A stretch of 15,290 bases of DNA from contig CAMEWZ010000021.1 of assembly GCA_945946745.1 (NCBI GenBank), forward strand, positions 1 through 15,290, given 5' to 3'. The translations under genes were made by a program, and so were the position numbers. This document shows positions 1-6,221 of the stretch, in pieces; position 1 is the first letter of the stretch, and every line of letters starts with the position of its first letter. The notes below the pieces were generated by a model. The model made no database searches. It was not told where the DNA came from and saw nothing but the letters and a program-made list of their open reading frames with translations. This stretch comes from an uncultured Clostridia bacterium. Lineage in GTDB: Bacteria; Bacillota; Clostridia; Oscillospirales; Oscillospiraceae.

Positions 1-1335
1 GGCACCTCCATCCGCCAGACCGCCCTGGCTCTGGGTATGCGCACCGAGGCCTCCGGCAAGTTCGAAAAGAATCTGGATCCCATGATGACCATTCCCGCCG
101 TCCAGCGGGCCTGTGAGCTGGTGGAGCTGCTGAACTGCGGCGATGTGCTGGACGGCACCATCGACGTGATCAACTACGTCCCCGAACCCCGGACTCTGCC
201 CCTGGAGGTGGACAAGATCAACCACCTGCTGGGCACCGAAATTTCCAAAGAGGACATGGTCAAGTACCTGTCCCTGCTGGAGATCCCTGTGGAGGGCGAC
301 ACCATTTCCGTTCCCTCCTTCCGCCCGGATCTGCTGCGGATGGCGGATATCGCGGAGGAAGTGGGGCGCTCTTACGGCTACAACGAGATTCCCACCACCG
401 CTTTCAAAAACGCCACGCAAGGCGGCTACACCCCGGAAATGAAGCTGGAGGCCAAGGCCGGAACCCTGTGCCGGGCCATGGGCTATAGTGAGATTATCAC
501 CTACTCCTTTGTCTCCCCCACGGTGTTCGACCAGATCCGGCTAAGTTCTGACTCTCCCCTGCGCAATGCTCTGCGAATTCAAAATCCCTTGGGCGAGGAC
601 ACCTCCATCATGCGCACCATTGCGCTGCCCTCCATGCTGGAAATCCTGTCCCGGAACAATGCTTACCACAACAAATCCGTCAAGCTCTACGAGTTGGCGA
701 AAATCTACCTGCCCGTAGCAGGCCAGGCCTTGCCCGAGGAGCCGAAAATGCTGGTTTTGGGCACCTATGGCGCCCACGAAACCTTCTTCACCTTGAAGGG
801 CGAGTTGGAGGCTATCTTTGCCGGACTGCGGCTGGAAAAGGCCAGCTACACCGCGGTGAAGGACAACCCCAGCTACCATCCCGGCCGCTGCGCCAAGGTC
901 ACCATCGGCGGCATGGAGGTGGGCGTCATGGGCCAGGTGCATCCTCTGGTTGCGCAGAATTATGGCATTGACGCGGATGTTTACTGCGCGGAGATCAACT
1001 TCACCAAGCTGATGCTGTGCCAGCTGCCCGACGCCACCTATACCCCCCTGCCCAAGTATCCCACCGTTTCCCGGGATCTGGCGCTGGTCTGCGACGAAGC
1101 TGTCACCGTAGCCCAGGTCGAGGAGGTCATCTCCGCCGCTGCGGGGAAACTGCTGCGGGATGTGAAGCTGTTCGACATCTACCGGGGCGTGGGCGTTCCC
1201 GAGGGCAAAAAGAGCATGGCCTTCTCGCTGGAACTCCGGGCGGATGACCGCACACTGACGGATACCGACTCCGAGGCGGTGGTCGCCAAGGTGCTTGCCG
1301 CGCTGAAGGAGAAGCTGGACGCGGTGCTGCGGTAA
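1..1335 (+). CDS. pheT: Phenylalanine--tRNA ligase beta subunit, 3' part
   Basis: The reading frame is open from base 1 (GTSIRQTALALGMRTEASGK...) and ends at TAA 1333-1335, so 444 C-terminal residues of a protein usually near 800 residues are present; the start lies outside the window. PheT pairs with PheS to charge tRNA-Phe in the cytoplasm. Visible in order: the tail of the B3/B4 editing region; a B5 domain (about residues 57-125 of the fragment, with the SVPSFRPDL motif and the following DIAEEVGRSYGYNEIP); the catalytic-like core (from about 130, GYSEIITYSFVSP); and a C-terminal FDX-ACB anticodon-binding domain (from about 350, PKYPTVSRDLALV, ending LDAVLR). No truncation or frameshift is seen. 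No clear hairpin terminator follows the stop; the next promoter starts about 40 bases downstream. Identification is firm. Confidence 0.96.
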   Translation, partial: GTSIRQTALALGMRTEASGKFEKNLDPMMTIPAVQRACELVELLNCGDVLDGTIDVINYVPEPRTLPLEVDKINHLLGTEISKEDMVKYLSLLEIPVEGDTISVPSFRPDLLRMADIAEEVGRSYGYNEIPTTAFKNATQGGYTPEMKLEAKAGTLCRAMGYSEIITYSFVSPTVFDQIRLSSDSPLRNALRIQNPLGEDTSIMRTIALPSMLEILSRNNAYHNKSVKLYELAKIYLPVAGQALPEEPKMLVLGTYGAHETFFTLKGELEAIFAGLRLEKASYTAVKDNPSYHPGRCAKVTIGGMEVGVMGQVHPLVAQNYGIDADVYCAEINFTKLMLCQLPDATYTPLPKYPTVSRDLALVCDEAVTVAQVEEVISAAAGKLLRDVKLFDIYRGVGVPEGKKSMAFSLELRADDRTLTDTDSEAVVAKVLAALKEKLDAVLR

Positions 1336-1377
1336 CCCAGCTTAAGAAAACTTTACAAAAAATTCCACATTTAGGGC

Positions 1378-1406
1378 TTTACAGTCTTCTAAAATTCGGT
1401 TATAAT
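1378..1406 (+). promoter_or_regulatory. Sigma-A promoter of ireB
   Basis: TTTACA (1378-1383), a 17-base spacer, then a perfect TATAAT (1401-1406). Transcription would begin near 1413, some 28 bases before the ireB ATG. The ribosome site AAGGGAGG lies at 1424-1431. This gives ireB a promoter independent of pheT. Confidence 0.8.
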
Positions 1407-1440
1407 GACTACATTCTACTTCTAAGGGAGGCTGAAAGCC

Positions 1441-1695
1441 ATGACGGAAACAGATACCCAAAAATTCACGGTGCCCAGTGATGACAAAGAGAATATGCGG
1501 CGCATTCTCCGGAGTGTGTATGAGGCCTTAACGGAGAAGGGCTACAATCCCATTAACCAGATCGTCGGCTATCTGCTGACGGAAGACCCCACCTATATCA
1601 CCAATTACAACAGTGCCCGGAGTATGATCTGCAAGATTGACCGGGACGAGCTGATGCAGGTGCTGGTTCGGGAATACCTGTTCGAACAGGAATGA
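1441..1695 (+). CDS. ireB: IreB family regulatory phosphoprotein (UPF0297)
   Basis: The protein is 84 residues, the usual family size. The family signature is clear: GYNPINQIVGYLLTEDPTYI (residues 34-53), then YNSARSMICKIDRDELMQVLVREYL. In Enterococcus faecalis, IreB is a small cytoplasmic negative regulator phosphorylated on N-terminal threonines by the PASTA kinase IreK, acting in envelope stress and cephalosporin resistance. Here the N-terminus carries Thr2, Thr4 and Thr6, plausible but unproven phosphosites. The start is set by AAGGGAGG nine bases upstream. The gene stands alone between its own promoter and terminator; in many Firmicutes it sits beside ruvX and alaS, which are not seen here. 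Family call firm; kinase link is from the family. Confidence 0.95.
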   Translation: MTETDTQKFTVPSDDKENMRRILRSVYEALTEKGYNPINQIVGYLLTEDPTYITNYNSARSMICKIDRDELMQVLVREYLFEQE

Positions 1696-1704
1696 TCCAA
1701 AGCC

Positions 1705-1740
1705 AAGGGGCTTTTGCTGGGCGCAAAAGCCCCTTGTTTT
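1705..1740 (+). terminator. Intrinsic terminator after ireB
   Basis: A 13-bp perfect stem, AAGGGGCTTTTGC (1705-1717) with GCAAAAGCCCCTT (1723-1735), 5-base loop, followed by GTTTT. It begins 9 bases after the ireB stop. Confidence 0.9.
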
Positions 1741-1813
1741 ATGAAAACCTGCCTGGGCAGACTTCGTAAAAAAAGCCGTTTCTGTACGGCCAAGTGCAGC
1801 TTGACAATTTCAT
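1739..1813 (-). other. Possible antisense micro-ORF with strong ribosome site
   Basis: On the minus strand GGAGGGG (1825-1819) stands 5 bases before an ATG (1813-1811) that opens a 24-residue frame beginning MKLSSCTWPYRNGFFYEV and ending at TAA 1741-1739. It has two cysteines and several aromatic residues. A short hairpin, GCCGT/ACGGC (1790-1775), followed by seven T (1774-1768) lies inside the frame and could end minus-strand transcripts. No convincing minus-strand promoter was found, and the ribosome-like site could be chance. Treated as a weak candidate only. Confidence 0.2.
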
Positions 1814-1901
1814 ACTTTCCCCTCCGTCTTTCCGTTTTTGCCAAATAGTGTCAATAATGTTACGTAAACCAGGTAAAATCTGGGTTTTTGCGGCAAAATA
1901 C

Positions 1902-1930
1902 TTGACATCTGCGTAACAATATGTTACAAT
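1902..1930 (+). promoter_or_regulatory. Sigma-A promoter of the 96-aa orphan gene
   Basis: Perfect TTGACA (1902-1907), 17-base spacer, TACAAT (1925-1930). The start of transcription would be near 1937. The ribosome site AGGAGGT at 1947-1953 is 7 bases before the ATG at 1961. Confidence 0.85.
1913..1927 (+). promoter_or_regulatory. Inverted repeat inside the promoter, possible operator
   Basis: GTAACA-ATA-TGTTAC (1913-1927) fills the promoter spacer and runs into the -10 box. A related half site in TGTTACGTAAAC lies upstream at about 1858-1869. The placement suits a repressor that blocks RNA polymerase, but no regulator is visible and the AT-rich context makes chance possible. Confidence 0.35.
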
Positions 1931-1960
1931 CTGATTACATTTTTGCAGGAGGTACCTTTT

Positions 1961-2251
1961 ATGGCTGACGAAAATGCAGTTCTTATGTATAAAGGACGTC
2001 CGCTGATGCGGAAAGACAATCTTGTTTACTACGGTTCTATGGCCGACAGCCACATCGTGATGCTTCAGATTTTGGAGACCAAAAAGCAGGGCGATATGGA
2101 CATTGCCACCCGGGTTGCCGTTCAGCTTCAGCTGACTGACCCCGCCGCCAAAAGCCGGGATCGTATTGTAAAGAAAAGCGAAAAAGACGGCTTCTACACC
2201 GCTCTGGATCTGGGCTGTGTGTGGCTGGAACGCGCGCTGGCGGGCAAATAA
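1961..2251 (+). CDS. Conserved-looking hypothetical protein, 96 aa
   Basis: I do not recognise a named family. The 96-residue protein starts MADENAVLMYKGRPLMRKDN and has no signal peptide or membrane segment. The first half (MYKGRPLMRKDNLVYYGSM, then HIVMLQILETKK) looks like short beta strands. The middle, VAVQLQLTD, is also strand-like. The C-terminal third (FYTALDLGCVWLERALAGK) reads as a helix. The start at 1961 is fixed by AGGAGGT seven bases upstream; an in-frame TTG at 1943 would place the ribosome site inside the gene and is rejected. It has its own consensus sigma-A promoter with a possible operator, so it is probably well expressed and regulated. It is followed by a long inverted repeat. 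A small cytoplasmic protein of unknown role is the safest call. Confidence 0.85.
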   Translation: MADENAVLMYKGRPLMRKDNLVYYGSMADSHIVMLQILETKKQGDMDIATRVAVQLQLTDPAAKSRDRIVKKSEKDGFYTALDLGCVWLERALAGK

Positions 2252-2266
2252 CCCGCCTGTTTTTAT

Positions 2267-2331
2267 GGCAACACCGCACAATGGGGGCAGCAGGCTTCGG
2301 CGGATCTTTTGCCCCATTATGCGGTGTTGCC
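2267..2331. repeat. 20-bp imperfect inverted repeat between two genes
   Basis: GGCAACACCGCACAATGGGG (2267-2286) pairs with CCCCATTATGCGGTGTTGCC (2312-2331), one mismatch in 20, with a 25-base loop. Neither side has a proper T-tract (ATAAAAAC on the minus side, TTAAGCC on the plus side), so it is not a standard terminator. The loop contains GCAGGCTT (2290-2297), complementary to AAGCCTGC (2334-2341) just beyond the stem, giving a possible pseudoknot or alternative fold. It could be a short mobile palindrome or an RNA structure in the leader of the next gene. Confidence 0.75.
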
Positions 2332-2388
2332 TTAAGCCTGCGGGATAACTCCAATCCCTTAGGCTATTCCAAAGACGGAGGACAAAGT

Positions 2389-3393
2389 ATGAATTTCACC
2401 CGAAGAATCGTCACAGTATTGCTGGCAGTCGTTCTGTCTGCCGCCGCCCTTATCATCCCCGCTTCCGCGGCGGGCACTACCATGTATGGAATCGGCTTTG
2501 TAAACGCCAGTTCCCTGCGGCTGCGCTCCGCCCCGGATGCCAACGCTTCCATCCTTGCTACGGCCCCCCGAAATGACTGCGTTGTGGTCATCAGCAAGTC
2601 CGGCTCCTGGTACAAGGTCAACTATAACCTTCAAGAAGGCTACATGCACGAAAGCTACTTGAATGTGCTCACCCGGGAAAACGCGGAGCTGGGCTACGGC
2701 CAGGTGGTTGGCACCAACGTCAACTTCCGCTCCGGCCCCTCCACTTCCTATGGGAAAGTCGCTGTGGCGTCCGCCGGCAGCAAGTGCTACATCTTGGGCT
2801 TGAATAACGGCTGGTACAAGGTCATCTATAACGGCAGCATCTGCTACATACGCAGTGACTTTTTGGAACTGACAGAAATTCCCTATGAAAACCAGGCCTC
2901 TCCCAACACCCCGAAATTTTACCGTCTGGGCAAATCCACCGGTGTGGCTCCCAGCGCTGCCGCGCTGAACGGCTCCGGTTCTTCCGGCTCTGCCGCGCCT
3001 TCCAGCCCCAGTGCTTCCAGCGCCTCCGGAGCGGAGATTTTGGCGGAGGCACAGAAATATTTGGGAACCCCCTATGTCAACGGTGGTGCTTCTCCCAGCG
3101 GCTTTGACTGCTCCGGCTTTGTGTATTACGTACTCAAGCAGGTGGGCTACTCCCCCTACCGTACCCCAGCCAACCAATATACCCAGGGCAGCTATGTAGA
3201 AAAGTCCGACCTACAGGCGGGCGATATCGTATTTTTCGCCAATACCTACGCCAGCGGCATTTCCCATGTGGGTATCTACGCCGGAAACGGCCAGTTCATC
3301 CACTCCCCCAACTCCCGCTCCACGGTCTCCTATTCCGACCTAACCAGCGGCTACTGGGCCGAGCATTACTACGGCGCCCGGAGAATGGGATAA
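2389..3393 (+). CDS. Secreted SH3-SH3-NlpC/P60 peptidoglycan hydrolase
   Basis: The 334-residue protein has a Sec signal peptide (residues 1-28, MNFTRRIVTVLLAVVLSAAA then a likely ASA cut site). Two bacterial SH3 domains follow (about 33-95 and 103-162; repeated LRSAPDANAS / FRSGPSTSYG and SWYKV / GWYKV motifs), then a Ser/Ala/Pro-rich linker (about 185-213) and a C-terminal NlpC/P60 domain (about 215-334). The catalytic cysteine is Cys241 in FDCSGF; His293 in HVGIYAG is the catalytic histidine, and His305 is the probable third residue. Such enzymes cut the D-Glu-diamino acid bond in peptidoglycan stem peptides outside the cell, and the SH3 domains bind the wall. GGAGGA at 2377-2382 sets the ATG at 2389 rather than upstream in-frame starts. 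No clear promoter is seen between the inverted repeat and the gene. It ends at a strong terminator. Confidence 0.93.
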   Translation: MNFTRRIVTVLLAVVLSAAALIIPASAAGTTMYGIGFVNASSLRLRSAPDANASILATAPRNDCVVVISKSGSWYKVNYNLQEGYMHESYLNVLTRENAELGYGQVVGTNVNFRSGPSTSYGKVAVASAGSKCYILGLNNGWYKVIYNGSICYIRSDFLELTEIPYENQASPNTPKFYRLGKSTGVAPSAAALNGSGSSGSAAPSSPSASSASGAEILAEAQKYLGTPYVNGGASPSGFDCSGFVYYVLKQVGYSPYRTPANQYTQGSYVEKSDLQAGDIVFFANTYASGISHVGIYAGNGQFIHSPNSRSTVSYSDLTSGYWAEHYYGARRMG

Positions 3394-3405
3394 CCAAACA
3401 AATTT

Positions 3406-3440
3406 CAGCCTGCATCCAATTGGGATGCAGGCTGTTTTTT
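3406..3440 (+). terminator. Intrinsic terminator between convergent genes
   Basis: CAGCCTGCATCC (3406-3417) pairs perfectly with GGATGCAGGCTG (3423-3434), followed by six T (3435-3440). It ends the NlpC/P60 transcript. The TraX gene on the other strand stops at 3442, so the same hairpin may also slow transcripts from that side, although its minus-strand T-tract (AAATTTG) is poor. Confidence 0.92.
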
Positions 3441-3441
3441 C

Positions 3442-4188
3442 TTATCCGCCGATCATCACGCCGATGTTCCCATGCAGGGCAATCCGGATCAAACCGCAGA
3501 CCACCAGATGGAGGGGATAATAGAGGTAGAAAAACCATTTCATGCCCTTCCAGCTTCCCCGCTGGCCGTTGTAGCGCTTCAGCAGCGGGATGGTCAAGGC
3601 TACGAACATTTGCAAAACGCCATAAACCGGGTCGATGAATATGGCGTATACCGCCCCGTAGACTGCCACCCAAAAGAGCATCATGGTCATCTGCTTTTTG
3701 AAATTGCCCCGGTTTTCTCCGATGTACAAAATAACCATGGCGCCGATGCAGCTCCAGTCCGCGCAGAAGGTAATTACGCAGATCAGCAGGATCAGCACGA
3801 TTTTTTGCCACTGCTTCAGCCGGTCGCTGTCCGCGATTACCAGCGCCAGCAGTCCCCCCAGCAATGTCCAGATCACGCTGGTCTGGTTGAACACCGAGGA
3901 CTGGAAGGGAATAAAAGGAATGCCAAAGGCAAAATTATAGGCAAAGTGGCCTACAATCGCAAACAGGAACAGTCGAAGCGCGTATTTCCGCCAATCCCGG
4001 GTATAATGATAACCCTCCGCCACAAAAAACCAGAAGATCGGCGCCGCCATTCTGCCGATGGCGTGCAGCGCCAGAATCCACCAAGTCTTTGGGTAGCCGG
4101 GAAACACGACGCACACCAGATGGTCGAGGGTCATGGCCGCCATGGCGATGATCTTAAGCTGGTTGCCGTTAAATGTTTTTTCTGTCAA
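3442..4188 (-). CDS. TraX family integral membrane protein
   Basis: The 248-residue polytopic protein belongs to the TraX family. The N-terminal signature LKIIAMAAMTLDHLVCVVFP (about residues 11-30) is typical, followed by AIGRMAAPIFWFFVAEGYHYTRDWRKY and several hydrophobic segments (about eight in all). The founding member, F-plasmid TraX, acetylates F-pilin; chromosomal Firmicute copies lack pilin and their substrate is unknown, though the fold resembles membrane acyltransferases. The start is TTG at 4188-4186, overlapping the TGA of the upstream acetyltransferase in a TTGA junction, with GGGAGAAG as ribosome site, so translation is probably coupled. No conjugation gene is nearby, so a conjugative role is not supported. 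Confidence 0.9.
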   Translation of the reverse strand: MTEKTFNGNQLKIIAMAAMTLDHLVCVVFPGYPKTWWILALHAIGRMAAPIFWFFVAEGYHYTRDWRKYALRLFLFAIVGHFAYNFAFGIPFIPFQSSVFNQTSVIWTLLGGLLALVIADSDRLKQWQKIVLILLICVITFCADWSCIGAMVILYIGENRGNFKKQMTMMLFWVAVYGAVYAIFIDPVYGVLQMFVALTIPLLKRYNGQRGSWKGMKWFFYLYYPLHLVVCGLIRIALHGNIGVMIGG

Positions 4189-4688
4189 GACTTCTCCCTC
4201 TCTCTGAAACGGTCATAGGCGATTCTGGGCGTGCCGTCATCGGTAAGGATTGTACCGCACCTTTGAAAGCCCGCTTTTTCAATCACGTGCTGCATGACCT
4301 TGTTGTTTTCATGAGTATCGATTCGCAGATAGCTGCTGCACTGCTGGGCAAACGCCACAGCGGCGGCAAAGATCCCGCCACTGCCGTCCCCTGCCACCCG
4401 GTGCAATGTGCCGTAGGGCTTGTCAAAATGCCAAGCCCCATCATAAATCACCGCATAGGTTGGGTCGTCTCCCAGCAGGAAGGCAAACACCCCGTGTATA
4501 GTCTTCCCCTCCACGATTACGTACAGGTTTCCTGCCGCGATATCCCGCTCCAACTGGGCCAGCGGCGGGCGGTCAGTCCCCCACTGGGTGGGATTTCCAT
4601 TTGCCGCCATGAAGGATCGGGCATAGGCATAGATTTCCGATATTCGGGACATGTCCCCTTCTTCCGCTTTTCGGACACAATATGTCAC
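4185..4688 (-). CDS. GNAT family N-acetyltransferase
   Basis: From GTG 4688 the protein is 167 residues, normal for a single GNAT domain. It begins VTYCVRKAEEGDMSRISEIY, with the AYARSFMAANGNPTQWG segment common in this subfamily. Beta strands follow (NLYVIVEGKTIHGVFAFLLG), then the acetyl-CoA region HRVAGDGSGGIFAAAVAFA, and a C-terminal RIDTHENNKVMQHVIEKAGF motif that closes the fold. The substrate cannot be told. The GTG start is chosen because GGGAGGA (4702-4696) lies 7 bases upstream; an ATG at 4745 would add 19 atypical residues and place the start within the promoter. It is the first gene of a two-gene unit with traX, driven by a TTGCAA-N17-TATAAT promoter. Confidence 0.9.
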   Translation of the reverse strand: MTYCVRKAEEGDMSRISEIYAYARSFMAANGNPTQWGTDRPPLAQLERDIAAGNLYVIVEGKTIHGVFAFLLGDDPTYAVIYDGAWHFDKPYGTLHRVAGDGSGGIFAAAVAFAQQCSSYLRIDTHENNKVMQHVIEKAGFQRCGTILTDDGTPRIAYDRFREREKS

Positions 4689-4716
4689 GAGCTTTTCCTC
4701 CCTGCTCTTTTTTGTT

Positions 4717-4745
4717 ATTATAACTTGCCTGTATCGCATTTGCAA
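4717..4745 (-). promoter_or_regulatory. Sigma-A promoter of the acetyltransferase-traX pair
   Basis: Minus strand: TTGCAA (4745-4740), 17-base spacer, perfect TATAAT (4722-4717). The start of transcription would be near 4710, about 22 bases before the GTG. The -35 box sits inside the spacer of the opposing spoVAD promoter. Confidence 0.8.
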
Positions 4746-4760
4746 GCCCTGCGCATACTA
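4731..4760 (+). promoter_or_regulatory. Sigma-G-type promoter of the spoVA operon
   Basis: GTATC (4731-4735), an 18-base spacer, then CATACTA (4754-4760), a full match to the sigma-G -10 form CATnnTA with four of five at the -35 (GHATR). Transcription would begin near 4767; the ribosome site AAGGAAGG follows at 4771-4778. Control of spoVA by sigma-G is known in Bacillus, which fits. Confidence 0.7.
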
Positions 4761-4785
4761 AGAAAAAAACAAGGAAGGTGCATCT

Positions 4786-5802
4786 ATGGCTAACCTGAAA
4801 CGGGGAAAACAAAGCTTTGCCCTGCCGGATTCCCCGGTCATCACTGCCTGGGCCAGTGTGGCAGGAAAAAAGGAAGCGGAAGGCCCTCTGGCTCATACCT
4901 TTGACATCAAATGCCGGGATACCTATTTCGGACAAAAAACCTGGGAGCAGGCGGAAAAATATATGCAGCAGCAGGCGCTGAAAAAGCTGGCGGAAAAGGC
5001 CGGAATGGCGCAGACGGAGTTCGACCTGGTGTTTTCCGGTGATCTGCTGAACCAATGCATCGGCTCGTCCTTCTCGCTGCGCAATACTGGACTACCCCAT
5101 CTGGGGTTGTACGGCGCCTGTTCCACCATGGCGGAGAGCTTACTGCTGGCCTCCATGGCCGTAGGCGGCGGCTTTGCCGACAAGGTGGTAGCCATGACCT
5201 CCTCCCACTTTGCTTCCTCCGAGCGGCAGTACCGGTTTCCCCTGGGCTATGGTGGACAGCGGACACCAACCTCTCAGTGGACGGTGACCGGTTCCGGCGC
5301 GGCGCTGGTCAGCAATCAAGGAAAGGGGCCAAAAATCACCGCCTGCACCATCGGCACCGTCACAGACCTGGGTATCCAGGACGCTAACAACATGGGCGCC
5401 GCCATGGCCCCCGCCGCCTACGCCACCATCCGCGCCCATTTTGCCGATCTGAAAACCGGGCCGGAGGATTTTGATCTAATTGTCACCGGAGATCTGGGCC
5501 AGGTGGGGAAAGAAATGCTGCTGGAGCTGGCCCGCCGGGATGGGGTCTCCCTGGGCGGCAAGCTGACCGATTGCGGCACACTGGTCTTTGATCTGGAAAA
5601 GCAGGATGTCCACGCCGGAGGCTCCGGCTGCGGTTGCAGCGCCATCACCCTGTGCGGCTCCCTGCTTGGGCAACTGCAATCCGGGAAACTGAAAAAAATC
5701 CTGTTCTGCGGAACAGGCGCCCTGCTCTCCCCCACTTCCACCCAGCAGGGACTGCCCATCCCCGGCGTATGCCACGCCGTAGCCATCACAGGAGGTCGGT
5801 AA
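4786..5802 (+). CDS. spoVAD: Stage V sporulation protein AD
   Basis: The 338-residue protein has the usual SpoVAD length and a thiolase-like fold without thiolase activity. Family motifs are clear: GACSTMAESLL around Cys112, TSSHFASSERQYRFPLGYGG (139-158), TPTSQW around Trp165, and QDVHAGGSGCGCSA (273-286). SpoVAD binds dipicolinic acid (DPA) and lies at the outer face of the spore inner membrane, where with other SpoVA proteins it takes DPA into the forespore and releases it at germination. The ATG follows AAGGAAGGTG. The gene is first in its operon behind a sigma-G-type promoter; unlike the common spoVAC-D-E order, no spoVAC precedes it, the upstream gene being a divergent acetyltransferase. 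Confidence 0.97.
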   Translation: MANLKRGKQSFALPDSPVITAWASVAGKKEAEGPLAHTFDIKCRDTYFGQKTWEQAEKYMQQQALKKLAEKAGMAQTEFDLVFSGDLLNQCIGSSFSLRNTGLPHLGLYGACSTMAESLLLASMAVGGGFADKVVAMTSSHFASSERQYRFPLGYGGQRTPTSQWTVTGSGAALVSNQGKGPKITACTIGTVTDLGIQDANNMGAAMAPAAYATIRAHFADLKTGPEDFDLIVTGDLGQVGKEMLLELARRDGVSLGGKLTDCGTLVFDLEKQDVHAGGSGCGCSAITLCGSLLGQLQSGKLKKILFCGTGALLSPTSTQQGLPIPGVCHAVAITGGR

Positions 5803-5805
5803 CGT

Positions 5806-6162
5806 ATGGAGTATGTGAAAGCGTTTCTTGTGGGCGGGATCTTATGTCTCATCGGTCAGATTTTAATTGACAAGACCAAGCTGACCCCCGCCCGGATTTT
5901 GGTCAGCTATGTTGTAGTCGGTGTGCTACTTGGGGCTGTGGGCTTGTATCAGCCCTTGATCGAGTTTGCCGGGGCCGGCGCCACCGTACCTCTGACAGGC
6001 TTCGGCAGCACCCTGGCCAAGGGCGTAAAAGAGGCGATCCAGGAGGACGGCTTTCTGGGCATCTTCACCGGCGGGCTGAAAGCCGCCGCGGGAGGGATTA
6101 CCGCCGCGATTTTGGCCGGACTCATCGCCAGCGTTCTGTTCAAAGCCAAGGATAAATCCTAA
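5806..6162 (+). CDS. spoVAE: Stage V sporulation protein AE (SpoVAEb type)
   Basis: The 118-residue membrane protein has hydrophobic segments at about residues 5-22, 31-48 and 85-112, the last rich in Gly and Ala (GIFTGGLKAAAGGITAAILAG). The region GFGSTLAKGVKEAIQEDGFLG is typical of the SpoVAC/SpoVAE family. With SpoVAC it is thought to help form the channel for DPA across the forespore inner membrane. It starts 3 bases after the spoVAD stop, with AGGAGGT (5790-5796) inside the end of spoVAD, so the two are co-translated. The size and sequence fit SpoVAE better than its longer paralogue SpoVAC. Confidence 0.93.
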   Translation: MEYVKAFLVGGILCLIGQILIDKTKLTPARILVSYVVVGVLLGAVGLYQPLIEFAGAGATVPLTGFGSTLAKGVKEAIQEDGFLGIFTGGLKAAAGGITAAILAGLIASVLFKAKDKS

Positions 6163-6221
6163 AAATTTGGGTAAGCTACCATAGCGGCTCAGCCGTGAGA
6201 AAAAACAGGAGGATCCACGAT

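Noticed and set aside
1739..2317. Extended 192-codon minus-strand protein ending in the micro-ORF
   Set aside because: It crosses a consensus plus-strand promoter and the 96-aa gene in antisense and has no start signal at its upstream end; only the last 24 codons have a ribosome site.
2252..2388. c-di-AMP (ydaO) riboswitch before the NlpC/P60 gene
   Set aside because: This riboswitch is common before wall hydrolases, but its conserved segments are not found and the space is too short for it alongside the inverted repeat.
2359..3177. Minus-strand frame opposite the NlpC/P60 gene
   Set aside because: The plus-strand protein has a signal peptide, two SH3 domains and catalytic residues; the antisense Gly-rich frame has none.
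3472..4218. Plus-strand frame opposite traX
   Set aside because: TraX on the minus strand has the family signature, hydrophobic segments and a coupled start; the plus frame is a polar, unrecognisable antisense reading.
4689..4745. ATG at 4745 as start of the acetyltransferase
   Set aside because: It would place the sigma-A promoter and the GGGAGGA site inside the gene; the GTG at 4688 has correct spacing.
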